A DNA stretch of 64,000 nucleotides from Sciurus carolinensis (GCF_902686445.1 NC_062215.1:26744750-26808749); one strand, 5' to 3'. Shown: positions 39,091-49,158, counted from the stretch's first letter. Notes: generated by a model from the letters alone, not told the origin. Translations and numbers: made by a program.

Positions 39091-39275
39091 GAAGAAAGAA
39101 AGAAAGAGAGAAAGAGAAAGAGAGAGAGAGAGAAAGAGAGAGAAAGAAAAAGAAAAAGAAAGAAAGAAAGAAAGAAAAGAAAAGAGAAAAGAAAAGAAAA
39201 GAAAAGAAAAGAAAAGAAAAGAAAAGAAAAGAAAAGAAAAGAAAAGAAAAGAGAAAGAAAGAAAGAAAGAAAAAC
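39091..39275. repeat. (AAAG)n/(AAAAG)n tract
   Basis: 185 bases of pure purine: gaaa, then ga, then aaaag arrays, grown from the tail of the tailed ID at 38972-39090. Confidence 0.95.
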
Positions 39276-39310
39276 CAACCCACTGACTGGGCATGGTAGC
39301 ATAGGCAAAA

Positions 39311-39522
39311 AGGGCTGAGGACTTAGCTCAGTGGTAAAGTACCCCTGGGGTCAATCTCTAGTACAAGAGGAAAAAAACAATGGTAGGAAATACTATCATT
39401 AATACTAGTTGATATAACAAGAAAAAAATCGGTCTTCCTTGGGCTTGGAGTGTAATTCAGTGGTACAGCACTTGCCTACCATTGTAAAGCCTTGGGTTCA
39501 ATCCCCAGTTTTTTGGGGGAAA
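39311..39522 (+). mobile_element. Two ID SINEs
   Basis: 39311-39374 and 39440-39522 (gtgtaattcagtggtacagc). Confidence 0.8.
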
Positions 39523-40099
39523 TGTGGTACCCACATCAGACTACGTGATGATAATTCATGACTATTTTCCCTCTATCAGCAAATATTGCAGGTATCCCTA
39601 AAATTTCTCTGTTTCTCTCTTTCAGGAATCAGGGGACTCAGAAGCACTGAGGAGTCAAAGGCAGATGACTTGTGTGTGGGTTTTGTAAAGCTCAGGCAAT
39701 TTGCCTTTGCCAACTATCCTGCTGTTTGATTTGTAGTTTGACTTAAGTCAAAGATAGGAGGGTTCATGCTTCATTCTTGATTATGGGCAGTGAAGAGTCC
39801 TCAGGGGCTCATTCTTGATTAGTATTATGAATGTTCTCTCTCTGCCCTGCATCCCAAGATGGCTTTCTATTTCTCATGCATTGGTATAATAATGCATTGG
39901 TTACTCCCATTCCTTAAATCATTAATAACAGGACAGTTATGTTCTGAATCAGTTCCATTGTTTGCACAGTATGAAGCTAGCTATCTTCTCAAATTACATT
40001 TAAAAATAATTATGTCATCCCCTTGTGGTCGCATTATGATTTATTTGCACCCCACAGTGACCCCCACCAGAAGTGAGATCCAGCACACCTGTGGTTAAG

Positions 40100-40225
40100 A
40101 GCCCAGGCTTTGGTGTTACACACTGACTTGAAATCCTGGTTCTACCTCTTCTAGCTGTTTGGATATGGGCAGGTTATTCTCCCTCCATGGACCCTAAATC
40201 TCCTCATCTGAAAAAATGAGAATAA
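40100..40225 (+). mobile_element. MIR relic
   Basis: gagcccaggctttggtgtt, cctggttctacctcttc and tctcctcatctgaaaaaatg follow MIR order. Confidence 0.75.
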
Positions 40226-40239
40226 TAATACTGTGTGTA

Positions 40240-40710
40240 TCTCCATTCTTCCTTCCTGGGGATCAAACCCAGGTTTTGCATAGTATTGACAGACATATGA
40301 AGAACCGACAGATGCCAGCTAGAGGCCATGAGTATGACACAGAGAGAAGGTGTGCAGTAATCTATTGGGATTCAGAAGAGATGCCTAAAAAGTTTTTCTT
40401 TTTTTTTTGGTACCAGGGATTGAACCCAGTAGTGCTTAAGCACTGAGCCACATCCCCAGCCCTTTTAAATATTTTATTTAGAGACAGGGTCTCACTGAGT
40501 TGCTTAGGGCCTCACTAATCTGCTGAGGCTGGCCTCAGCTGGTGTGTAGCTCAGTGTTTAAGCCCTTTTTATTTTGTATTTTGAGACAGGGTCTCACTAA
40601 TTTGCTCAGAGCCTCACTATTTGCTGAGGCTGGCCTCAAACTTGTGATCCACCTGTCTCAGCCTCCCAAGGTGCTGGGATTACAGATGTGCACCACTGCA
40701 CCTGGCTCTC
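40240..40710 (-). mobile_element. Reverse SINE cluster
   Basis: ID bit (40240-40283), MEN (40405-40545) and a second MEN part (40555-40710). Confidence 0.8.
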
Positions 40711-40917
40711 TACTCTTCTTTCTCTCATGCACTACATCCTAAGCACCAGCACCATCCTCTCTGGGTTTAATCTTAAATACATGCCCTCTAAGTACCTATC
40801 TCCAGTTCTTTTGTCACAACCTATGTGCACACCACAATCATTTCTCACTTGGGCTTCTCAACCAGTTTCAACAATCTCAACCATTTTTTCTAATCCCACT
40901 TATTTCTTTTATTTCTA

Positions 40918-41400
40918 AGTAATTATAGATTCAGAAGAAATTGCCAACAATTTGTACAAAGAAATCACATATATCCTTTGCCCAAATGGTAACATCTTAC
41001 ATAATTACAGTTCAATATTAAAACCAGGAAAATGACATTAGTATAACCTACAGAATTTATTCTGATCTCACCAGTTTCACATGCATTCATTTATGTCAGG
41101 TATTTAAAATTTCATGCAACTTTGTCATGCATGTAATTGCCACCACAATCAAATACAGAACCATTACCACAAGACTTCCTTGGGCTATCCCTTTATGGAC
41201 ACATGCAGATACTCTTCCCCATCTCTAACTCCTGGCAGCTACTAATCTATTATTCTGTAGTTTTGTTATTTCAAGCATGTTATATGGGTTCTGAAGGTGT
41301 AGCTCAGTGGTAGAATACATGTGGAGGGGCTGGTTTGATCCTTAACAACTACCTCTGAATGTTGTACAAATACAATCGTTCATAACTTTTTCCAAGTGAC
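40918..41400 (-). mobile_element. L1 3' UTR fragment, reverse
   Basis: taattatagattcagaagaa... to gttatttcaagcatgttatat is the usual reverse L1M-type 3' UTR text. It is interrupted by an ID at 41287-41352. Confidence 0.75.
41287..41352 (+). mobile_element. ID SINE, damaged
   Basis: gaaggtgtagctcagtggta, middle lost. Confidence 0.65.
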
Positions 41401-41404
41401 TGCC

Positions 41405-41765
41405 ACCCTATGGGATATCACTCTTTTTTCCAGACTGACCTTAAACTCATGAGTGTAATGATCCTTCTTCCCTCAACCTCTCAGGACCTGATACTGCAGT
41501 AATAAGTCACTGTGCCCAGCTACAAGTTTTTTTTTTTTTTTTTTTTCAGTGTAATTCTTTCTCTATCTCTTTCTTCTTGGAACTGGGTGGGAGTTGAACC
41601 CAGAGACACTTAACCACTGAGCCACATTCCAAGCCCCTTTTATTTTTTGAGACAATTTACTTAGAGCCTCCCTTGGTTGGTGAGGCTGGCCTCAAACTTC
41701 CGATCCTCTTGCCTTGGCCTCCCAAGCATCTGGGATTACAGGCTTTGGTCACCGCGTCTGGTCCC
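41405..41765 (-). mobile_element. Reverse SINE pieces
   Basis: B1 half (41430-41522), then MEN (41578-41765). Confidence 0.8.
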
Positions 41766-41995
41766 AGCCTTGTTTAAAAAAAAAAAAAGTTTTATATTTT
41801 ACATTTAAATTGATGAACCATTTTGTGTGAATTTTGTATAATGCCTGAGGTTAATTTATGTCAAGGCTCATTTTCTTTTTGTCTATAATGACATTTTTTT
41901 TGAAAACACTCTTGATACAACTTTTGTAGCTTTCCCCTACCTATTCATTCTTCACATAGAAATCATAATAATTAAAAAAATTATATAGATGATGA

Positions 41996-42003
41996 TGACG
42001 TCA
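41996..42003. promoter_or_regulatory. Perfect CRE palindrome
   Basis: TGACGTCA, the full 8-base CREB/ATF site, about 640 bp upstream of the likely NME1 start. Occupancy is unknown. Confidence 0.4.
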
Positions 42004-42259
42004 TGACTGACAAAACCTTTGGCTTGCTACAACATAATGTTGACCCTTTCCAAACGCGTTTTCTACCACGCAATGCTCACTACAGTTCTCGGTTCTTAAG
42101 ATAGTCACCAGGTCTGTTCTATTATCACTTCCTTGACCCTTACTTTCTCCCTGCTCAGCTTTTTCTTCACAGCACTTACATAACACAAAGTATTACATAT
42201 TGGTTTGCTTATCTGTTTCTTGTTTACCACTCCTCTCGACCCTACCAGAAGCGAGCATA

Positions 42260-42345
42260 CTGTTTATCCCCAGGACCTGGAATAGTGCCTGGCACATAGT
42301 AGGCACTCAGTAAATCATTTTATTGCTTGACAGGCTGGAAGGAGT
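42260..42345 (+). mobile_element. L2 3' end relic upstream of NME1
   Basis: atccccaggacctggaatag then cctggcacatagtaggcact is the L2 3' end signature. Confidence 0.75.
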
Positions 42346-42790
42346 GAATAAACGTAAAGCAGAAGCGAGACAAGTCCACCTCTGGGTCAGATGCTGGTTC
42401 GAACATCATACAAAGTGTGAGCGCCACCTCTCGGGAAGCCAATTTGCCTGCGAACGAAGGAAGTGAGTCAGAATATCAGGGTTAAAAAAAAAACAGATGG
42501 CAGTCTGACGGAAGAGCCCGAAAAACACTAGGGCAGGAAGTTAAACACCGGAAGGTTGCGCCCTAGAATGACGTCCTACTCACAAGAGGAGGCGTGGGCG
42601 AGCGGTGTTCTGCAAAAAGGGCTCTCCTGCAGCGGATCTGCGCAAAAGCGTTCCGTGTGTCAGATGCTGGGAACCACGTGGGGCCGGGGTGCGTTTCCGG
42701 TGCCGGCTACTGCAGCGGTAGTCAAAGCCCAAGCGGCTGGAGGGCTGAGAGGGGTTGGGCTCCTGAGGGTAAAGGAAAGGGGTGAGATCT
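42330..42790 (+). promoter_or_regulatory. NME1: NME1 promoter region
   Basis: A short GC-richer, CpG-containing segment upstream of and across the first NME1 exon. Visible motifs are an ETS-type CCGGAAG (42548-42554), a CRE-like TGACGTC (42569-42575) and an E-box CACGTG (42675-42680) just inside the transcribed part. No TATA box is seen. The island is much weaker than those of SPAG9 and NME2. The motifs are direct observations; their use is inference. Confidence 0.7.
42642..42768 (+). other. NME1: NME1 non-coding exon 1 (probable)
   Basis: The stretch from 'gcaaaagcgttccgtg' resembles the start of the NME1 5' UTR known in other mammals, including the E-box at 42675. At the position where I expect the donor (about 42742) there is no GT (sequence ggagggctgag). 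The nearest good donor is GAGG/GTAAAG, with GT at 42769-42770. Both ends are therefore tentative. Confidence 0.5.
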
Positions 42791-42974
42791 GGGGAAGTGG
42801 GGGTCGGGAGATGAAGAGGGTTAGTGAAGTGGTGGGTTCTGCTCCGAGAGGTGGCGAGGGGGATCAGATGGGCGAGAAGGGCGAGGGAGCATCTGTGGAC
42901 GGGTGCAGACCTGTCAGCACAGTTCCCACGCTACGTGGGTTCTTCTTTGTCGGTGCTGCCTTTCCCGTCAGGCA

Positions 42975-43060
42975 GGGGCTGTGCCTTATTCTCCTCCAGT
43001 ACGGTACTGGGCACAGTTGGCGCTTAGGAGGTGCTTGCTGAATGAATGAATGACAGCAGT
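42975..43060 (+). mobile_element. L2 3' end relic in NME1 intron 1
   Basis: tactgggcacagttggcgc then ttgctgaatgaatgaatga. Confidence 0.7.
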
Positions 43061-43269
43061 GTGTGCCAGGGTTAAGTAAGTGTGAAGGGACTTTCATAGG
43101 TACCGTTTCTGGCCCTTTAATCCATGCTTGTCCCACACTCCTTAGGAGGCTGCCCGGCTAGGCTTTGGGCTTTGTCTCTTTCTTGGAAGGGTGGAGTGGT
43201 TATCATTGAAAGCATTTTCTTTGCTTTTATTTCCTTTTTTTTTATTTTTTATTTTTTATTTTTTTTATA

Positions 43270-43496
43270 CCTATGGCTAGGTACCAGAGACAGATACAGG
43301 AGTAAATCAGCCTTGTTTGCAGGCCACAGACCTGCAGGGAGGCAGACACACAAACAGAAAGTTGGACTACAGTGTTAAGATTCTCTGTTTAAGAGGTTAA
43401 CTCAAGTTCAGGAAGGAAGAAGGAGGCGGGGCTGCTATATCCCCTTAGGATTGTCTTTGAAGGTGAGGAATCTCCTCTTCTCATCCTGTGGGACAG
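43270..43496 (+). pseudogene. NME1: Relic of alternative NME1 exon (isoform a)
   Basis: Sequence from 'ggctaggtaccaga' to 'gtgggacag' matches, from memory, the extra exon that gives human NME1 isoform a its 25-residue N-terminal extension. A reading of GLLYP-like then RIVFEGEE-like residues parallels the human extension. However, the codon aligned to the human ATG is GCG (43426-43428), and the expected donor after GACAG reads TC instead of GT; the next GT is at 43507. It is probably non-functional as a coding exon, though it could still serve as 5' UTR. Confidence 0.5.
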
Positions 43497-44041
43497 TCCT
43501 GTGCAGGTCTTCTCTGTAAAAGGAAGGATCTGGAGTGGAAGCTCTCCAGGCTTCCTTTCCCCATGGGATGACATGACATATTCTCTAAAACCTCTTCCAG
43601 TTCTAATACCATGGCTATAGCAGTAGGTCAAACTGTATTTCTTACAGACTTGTACCATATGTCACTTTCATATTAGTAAAACCACATCAGTACCGTTTTC
43701 TCCAGCCTGGATTATTGAGGAAGATCATATCTTATTTGTACATTCCCTACCTTGGTTCCATTACAATGTTGGGTATACAGTAGATGATTAATAGAAGTGT
43801 GTTAAATCAAGTGGGTTAGAAATTATAGTCTCTGCTTTTAGACTCTTCCCCACTTTGGGATATTAGTTCATATATGTATGTGAGGGAAACGGGGAGGAAC
43901 TGTTTTTGTTTTTTAACCAGAGAAACTTGGAGTAGATATGACAGATTTAAACCAGCTTTATGGGGTAATCCGCTTGAGAAGGATAATGCAGGCAGGAGAT
44001 TTAGTGCTGTTTCATTCCCCTACCTGCCTATCTCCAGGACC

Positions 44042-44167
44042 ATGGCCAACAATGAGCGCACCTTCATTGCCATCAAGCCTGATGGGGTCCAGAGGGGTCT
44101 TGTGGGAGAGATCATCAAGCGTTTTGAGCAGAAGGGATTCCGTCTTGTTAGTTTGAAATTAATGCAG
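44042..44167 (+). CDS. NME1: NME1 coding exon 1 (NDP kinase A)
   Basis: Start of nucleoside diphosphate kinase A (NM23-H1 orthologue), a hexameric enzyme that moves the gamma phosphate of ATP to NDPs by way of phospho-His118. It is also known as a metastasis suppressor and a component of the SET complex. The exon begins at 44038 after TCTCCAG, has the strong start context GACCATGG, and codes for 42 residues ([17 protein letters not shown]... to SLKLMQ), ending in phase 0 before GTAAGT. Lys12, Arg18 and the hexamer-forming Kpn region follow family positions. Residue 4 is Asn, whereas human has Cys and mouse Ser; Ser37 and Leu40 also differ from human. All four coding exons together give 459 nt, exactly 152 codons plus stop, the usual family length. 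Confidence 0.98.
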
Positions 44168-44944
44168 GTAAGTAAACTTCATTCTTCCTGATTAGTTTCT
44201 GTTTGCCCCCTCTCCTTTTAGATTTCTCCATGGTAGGCTGACCATAAACGAACGTCTTGAAGCCTGGAAACCCCTCAGTGACCTAGCATCTTAGCTAACT
44301 CAGGAAACAAAACAAGTTACTTGGGACTTGCAAAAATAGTCTGTTTTTCCCCTTAGCAACATAGAACTCCACATTATTACTGTAGCACTGTAATTTCTGA
44401 CATAGTCCTGGGTGTGTTTGGGTTCCTGGTCTCTAGCTTCCTAAGCAGATAATTTTAGAGAACTTTTTTTCCCCTTTTGAGGCAAGTTTTTCAGCAAGAA
44501 AATCTTTGCACCATCAATTACTATCTGCTTAGTGTCCAACATATATCAGGAACCACTGGCGCTTTAGTGGGAAGACTGTGGTCTCCTGACATAGCAGAGA
44601 GCAAATATATCTACAAGACACCTAAAAGCAGTATTTCAATAAATTCAAAGGATTAGCCAAGAACCCTTCTTCAAACAGATCCAGGAGATGAGGATTCAGA
44701 TTCTCAAATAAATTAGGAGACAATATTTTTTTTCCTATTGAAGGAATCAATTTTGGTCCCCCCTAGTGCATTTTAAATTTAGCTTGATTTGCAGTTTTCT
44801 TCCTGTGTGATATTTTTGGAAGGGGGTAGATTGTTAATGCTGAGGGGAGAGCATGGTGGAATGATGAGAGTCAGCTGATGGACAAACAAGGGGTTTGCAT
44901 ATTAAGTTTAGTTTTGAAGGTAAAACGAACTGAATGAGTTGTTA

Positions 44945-45150
44945 ATCAGGTATTTACTCTGTACTGGGTACCTATTTTTTTCCCTCTAGCCCTCATGACA
45001 ACCCTGAGAGGTAATTACTCCCATTCTTGTGGTTGTTAGTGAGGGGGAAGAGGCGTGGAGAGGTTAAGTAAATGTGCCTGATAGAACAGTCAGTGATGCA
45101 GCTGGGATTTTTAACCTGGGTCTCTGACTCCTAAGTCAAACATTTTTCTG
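44945..45150 (+). mobile_element. MIR SINE in NME1 intron
   Basis: tcatgacaaccctgagaggt, gaggttaagtaaatgtgcc and tgatgcagctgggattt are standard MIR blocks. Confidence 0.85.
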
Positions 45151-45398
45151 TTTTACAGTGACTTTTCCTGTTAAGGATGTAGGTTTGGTAAAGAATGGAA
45201 AGAACAATTGCTGTCATGACTTGAGGTTCTCCCTCTGTCCAAAAAAAAAAAAAAAAAAAATGCCTATGATGTGTTTTGTAAGTACAGATATTTGGAACCA
45301 GTTAATAGAATTAAAACTCGGGGCCTTCTGAGATTCTCAGCAAGCGTAGGTGCAATGGCAGAGAAGACAGCCAAGTTGAGTTAAAACTAAGCAGATGG

Positions 45399-45588
45399 CT
45401 TGCTCTTTAGCTAATTTGATTTGTTCCCGCATGCCAACTTGAAGTGTGAGAGATTCTAATTCATTCTTCTAGCAATAAATAAAGATTATTTATTGTTAGA
45501 TGTCATATACTTTTGGGTGGTTTATAAATATCAGTGGGGATCACATGGTCACCACAATGGACCTTTACCCTCTGAATAATGTTAAGTA
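45399..45588 (+). repeat. Intragenic duplication copy 1
   Basis: About 190 bp beginning cttgctctttagct and ending aataatgttaagta. It is nearly identical (about 90% by eye) to 47618-47808, in the same orientation, in the preceding intron. Confidence 0.85.
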
Positions 45589-45724
45589 TCACTGGGAGAT
45601 GGCCTGGTTCAGTTCGCTGCCTATGGAGTGTCCACGCTACCTCCCTGACTTCCCTCTCCCATGTTTGTTGATGTCTGTTCTGGGAGTGGGAAGTCATTGT
45701 ATTTTTGTTTCCCTAACATTTAAT

Positions 45725-46445
45725 TTTTTTTAACTTTTATTGATTTATTTTCTTCATTATCTTTTTTTTTTTGACTGGGATAAATATTTTAAGAAAACTT
45801 TTTTTTATACATGTACATAGGGTAATAATGTCTGTCTCAATGTACTGTCCTTCCCATCCCCACCTGTCCCACCCCTCCCCTCATTCCCCTCTGTATAATC
45901 CAAAGTTCCTTCATTCTTCCCTACCCACCCTCCACTATGAATCAGCATCCACTTATCAGAGAAAACATTCTGCCTTTGGTTTTTCTGGGATTGGCTTATT
46001 TCACTTGGCATGATATTCTCTAGTTCCATTCATTTGCCTGCAAATGCCATACTTTCATTCTTCTTTAAGACTGAGTAATACTCCACTGTGTATATGTGCC
46101 ACATTTTCTTTCCTTTTTTTTTTTTTTTGTGGTACTGGGGATCGAACTCAGGACCTTGTGCTTGCGAGGCAAGCACCCTACCAGCTGAGCTATTTCCCCA
46201 GCCCCACATTTTCTTTATCCATTCATCTGTTGAAGGGCATCTAGGTTGGTTCTATAGTTTTGCTATTGTGAATTGAATTCCTCAAAACATTGACATGGCT
46301 GCATCACTGTAGTATGCTGATTTTAAGTCCTTTGGGTATAAACTGAGGAGTGGGGTACCTGGATCAAATGGTGGTTCCATTCCAAGTTTCTTAGGAATTT
46401 CCATACTGCTTTCCAAAGTGGTTGCACCAATCTACTGTCCCGCTA
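45725..46445 (-). mobile_element. L1 3' end, reverse, in NME1 intron
   Basis: Includes actatgaatcagcatccac, gagtaatactccactgtgta and ctgctttccaaagtggttgc, all in reverse. A full ID sits inside with a perfect 13-base target duplication. Confidence 0.85.
46112..46203 (-). mobile_element. ID SINE in L1, perfect target copies
   Basis: ccacattttcttt at 46099-46111 and 46204-46216 flanks an ID with well kept A and B boxes, indicating a fairly recent insertion. Confidence 0.95.
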
Positions 46446-46579
46446 ACAGCTAACCTTCAGTGTAATGTTATTTTATTCTGATCATTCAAAGCCTAGAGGG
46501 AGAAAATTGGTTCAAAACTGCAGAAGCATTTTAGTCTCTGTCACTGTTCCCCTCTGGTAGTGTAGAGAATGTATTCAGT

Positions 46580-46634
46580 TAGCTGGGGATGTGGCTCAGT
46601 GGCAGAGTATGGCCCTGGGTTCAATCCCCAAAAT
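46580..46634 (+). mobile_element. ID SINE with internal deletion
   Basis: gctggggatgtggctcagtg joined early to gccctgggttcaatcccc. Confidence 0.8.
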
Positions 46635-46785
46635 GACTGAAGATGAGAATGTATTTGTTATACAAATCAGTGAGCTAAGAGCTCATGTTTTATATAGTAG
46701 GATGGGTGAGGAGGAATAACTAAATTGTTTGTTTTTAGACAGTTTTGGGGTTCTTAGTTCTTATTTTCTGTCCTGTTGAAATAAG

Positions 46786-46887
46786 GCTTCTGAAGACCTT
46801 CTCAAGGAACACTACATTGACCTGAAGGACCGTCCTTTCTTCTCTGGCCTGGTGAAATACATGCACTCAGGGCCAGTGGTTGCCATG
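46786..46887 (+). CDS. NME1: NME1 coding exon 2, residues 43-76
   Basis: Thirty-four codons, [19 protein letters not shown] to GPVVAM, phase 0 at both ends, with acceptor AATAAG and donor GTGAGT. It carries Tyr52, Arg58 and Phe60 of the nucleotide pocket and the exposed His69 typical of the A isoform (NME2 has Asn69). The exon is flanked by two copies of a ~190 bp duplicated segment (45399-45588, 47618-47808). Confidence 0.98.
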
Positions 46888-47299
46888 GTGAGTGTGCCTG
46901 TGTGGCTGTTGATGTGAATGACTCAGTTGGAAGTGGAGAAGAGTGAGGGTTGTGATTCCTGCATCTGATGCTAGGGTCTTGTTGCTTCAGAGAAACCTCA
47001 GGTTGGCAGGAATGGGCAGTTAGGGTGGGAGTCAGCTCTCTGACGCACCAAAGAAAAGATACATTTGCTTACTGAGCTGAAGACCATGGCCAAGAGGAAG
47101 GGGGAGAGACCTGCTTGTTTGAAAACCCTGGAGGGCAGGGAGATTGTTTCTTGTTTATTGCACTATGACTACCAAGTATGTATTGCTTGTTCTATATATG
47201 CCAGGCTTTCTTCTAGACGGGGGGATATAGCCATGAATGGGACAAAATGGGTATCTGTTTTCATACCTCTTTTTGCCTACACTTCCTTTTTTTTAAATT

Positions 47300-47374
47300 A
47301 CAGTGTTGGGGATCAGACCAAGGGCCTCAGGTATGCTAGGTTAGTGTTCTACCATTGAGCTATATTCCTGGCCT
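47300..47374 (-). mobile_element. ID SINE
   Basis: gttggggatcagaccaaggg ... ctaccattgagctatattcc. Confidence 0.8.
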
Positions 47375-47617
47375 TTGCCTACATTTCTTGAAGGGGGTAG
47401 GGGTGGAAAGACAATAAAGAAATTAAGAAATATGTATTTATACATTCATTCATACATAAAAATATATACATATATGTATATTACTAAGCCAATATATATA
47501 AAGGCTTATATAATGCTATAGTAATATGCACAAACTGGGTGATGTGAGAGCAAGTGATCCCTTCAGATTGGATGGTCAAGGAATGTGATTTGCAAGCTAA
47601 GATCTGAATGATAAGAT

Positions 47618-47808
47618 CTTGCTCTTTAGCTTACTTAATTTGTTCCCACATACCAGCCTTGAAGTGGGAGAGATTCTAATTCATTCTTCTAGCAATAAAT
47701 AAAGATTATTTATTGTTAGATGTCATGTACTTTTGGGTGGTTTATAGATATCTGTGGGGCTCACATGGTTACCACACTGGGCCTTTATCCTCTGAATAAT
47801 GTTAAGTA
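47618..47808 (+). repeat. Intragenic duplication copy 2
   Basis: Direct repeat of 45399-45588, 2.2 kb downstream. The two copies bracket NME1 coding exon 2. I do not recognise the unit as a SINE, L1 or LTR. Confidence 0.85.
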
Positions 47809-47845
47809 ATTTTTGCACATCCATGGTCGAGATGAGTTCAGAGCC

Positions 47846-48035
47846 AGATGTGGTGGTGCATGCCTATAATCCCAGTAACTCTGGACATCGAGGCAGGAGG
47901 ATGCCAACCTCAGAATGTAGTGAAACCCTCAGCAACTTAGCAAGCCCCTGTCTCAAAATAAAAAATTAAAAGGGCTGGGGAAGGAGCTCAGTGATAAAGT
48001 ACCCTTGGGTTCAGTCGCCTGTACCCCCACCCAAA
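47846..48035 (+). mobile_element. MEN SINE
   Basis: ccagatgtggtggtgcatgc ... ttgggttcagtcgcctgtac. Confidence 0.88.
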
Positions 48036-48176
48036 AAGAAGAGATGAGATCAGAGGTGCAGGCAGGGGCCACAGCATGAAGGCTGTGTTGTCCATGCTCT
48101 TCAGCAGTGCTGGGAGTTTTCACACTTGGCACTTTAAAAAAAGCTGCACCATTTGCTGTGTCAAGAATGGATGGTA

Positions 48177-48408
48177 GGGCTGGCGATGTAGCTCAGGTGG
48201 TAAAGTGCTGCATGCCTCACAAGCACAAGGCCCTGGGTTCAATCCCCAGCACTGCAAAAAAAAAAAAAAGAATGGATTGTAGAGGGGCTGGGGTGTGGCT
48301 CAGTGGTAGAGCGCTTGCTAGGCACGAAAGGCAGTGGGTTCGATTCTCAGCACCACATATAAATAAGTGAATAAAATAAAGGCCTATCAAAATCTAAAAC
48401 AAAGAAGA
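48177..48408 (+). mobile_element. ID then tailed ID
   Basis: 48177-48268 and 48285-48408, separated by a copy of agaatggatggtag/agaatggattgtag, which looks like target-site repeats (a third copy at 48419). Confidence 0.9.
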
Positions 48409-48592
48409 AGAAGAAGAAGAATGGATTGTAGAAAGGCAGGACTGGGGAGACCAGTAACAAATAGATGCTCTATAAATACTTGTTTAGTGAATGAACGTCA
48501 TCTCAGTGGGGACTTTTTCTGAATTAATAGTTGCCAGATTTTCTGCTGAGATTGGGTTTCTTCCTTGACCACATTTTCTTTTGTCCTTCGAG

Positions 48593-48705
48593 GTCTGGGA
48601 GGGACTGAATGTGGTGAAGACAGGCCGAGTGATGCTTGGGGAGACCAATCCTGCTGATTCCAAACCTGGGACCATCCGTGGGGACTTCTGCATCCAAGTT
48701 GGCAG
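48593..48705 (+). CDS. NME1: NME1 coding exon 3, residues 77-113
   Basis: The exon is 113 nt, from [18 protein letters not shown] to FCIQVG plus two bases of the Arg114 codon (phase 2). It contains Arg88, Thr94 and Pro96 (the Killer-of-prune position, wild type here), Arg105 and Cys109. The acceptor is TTCGAG and the donor GTGGGA is weaker than its NME2 counterpart. Its first 51 bases differ from NME2 at one site, the remainder at ten. Confidence 0.98.
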
Positions 48706-49158
48706 GTGGGATATGGTGTTTTTTACTCTAGTCTGAAGTCTGAGTTGCCACAAGAATTCTGAGGCTGGAGGTAGACCTGATGACACATGCAGGTCAGTTT
48801 TAAATCAGAGTTCACTGTCATCCTGTAGAGTTGGTGGTTGACTTTGTGGGCTGTCTTTGGTCATCATCATCCTGTGGTTATGCCTCAGTGTAGAAAGTAT
48901 AGAACCTGGCCAGAGGCCTCCCCGAAGGCTGTTGCTGCTTGCCTCCTTGTTGCCGGGAGGCCTGGGTGTGGGCAGGTCATTCTTCATCCATCTGTTAATG
49001 GCAGCTGTGAGTTTTTTCTTTTGATACATGGTCTAAAATGTGTGGAGTCTTGGCTTTGCTGCTACTGTGGCTCTAGACTTTCTGGCATTGGGAATATGAT
49101 GGGTTTCTGGGCTTAAATCTTTTTGACTTGGTAATGTGGCCATCTTTTCCCCACTCAG

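Larger units (their letters stand above)
27651..42540. other. intergenic SPAG9-NME1
   Basis: Fifteen kilobases between divergent genes. They hold many SINEs, a MIR directly beside the island (27690-27870), an L1 3' end with nested SINEs (29738-30690), two long purine/pyrimidine tracts (32001-32280, 39091-39275) and a reverse L1 3' UTR (40918-41400). The stretches 32500-33170, 33660-34610 and 37480-38210 have no recognised element. The last of these ends like an MLT1-type LTR (about 38080-38155), weakly supported. No coding exon is supported. Confidence 0.75.
44168..46785 (+). other. NME1: NME1 intron between coding exons 1 and 2
   Basis: Contains a MIR (about 44945-45150), the first copy of the intragenic duplication, and a reverse-oriented L1 3' end (45725-46445) carrying an ID insertion. 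44170-44940 shows nothing recognisable. Confidence 0.85.
46888..48592 (+). other. NME1: NME1 intron between coding exons 2 and 3
   Basis: Holds an ID relic on the minus strand (47300-47374), a short TA-rich run near 47460, the second copy of the duplication, one MEN and two plus-strand ID copies. Confidence 0.85.

Noticed and set aside
38987..39308. Overlapping frames of 90-100 codons on both strands
   Set aside because: Translation of the AAAG tract (Lys/Glu/Arg one way, Phe/Leu/Ser the other).
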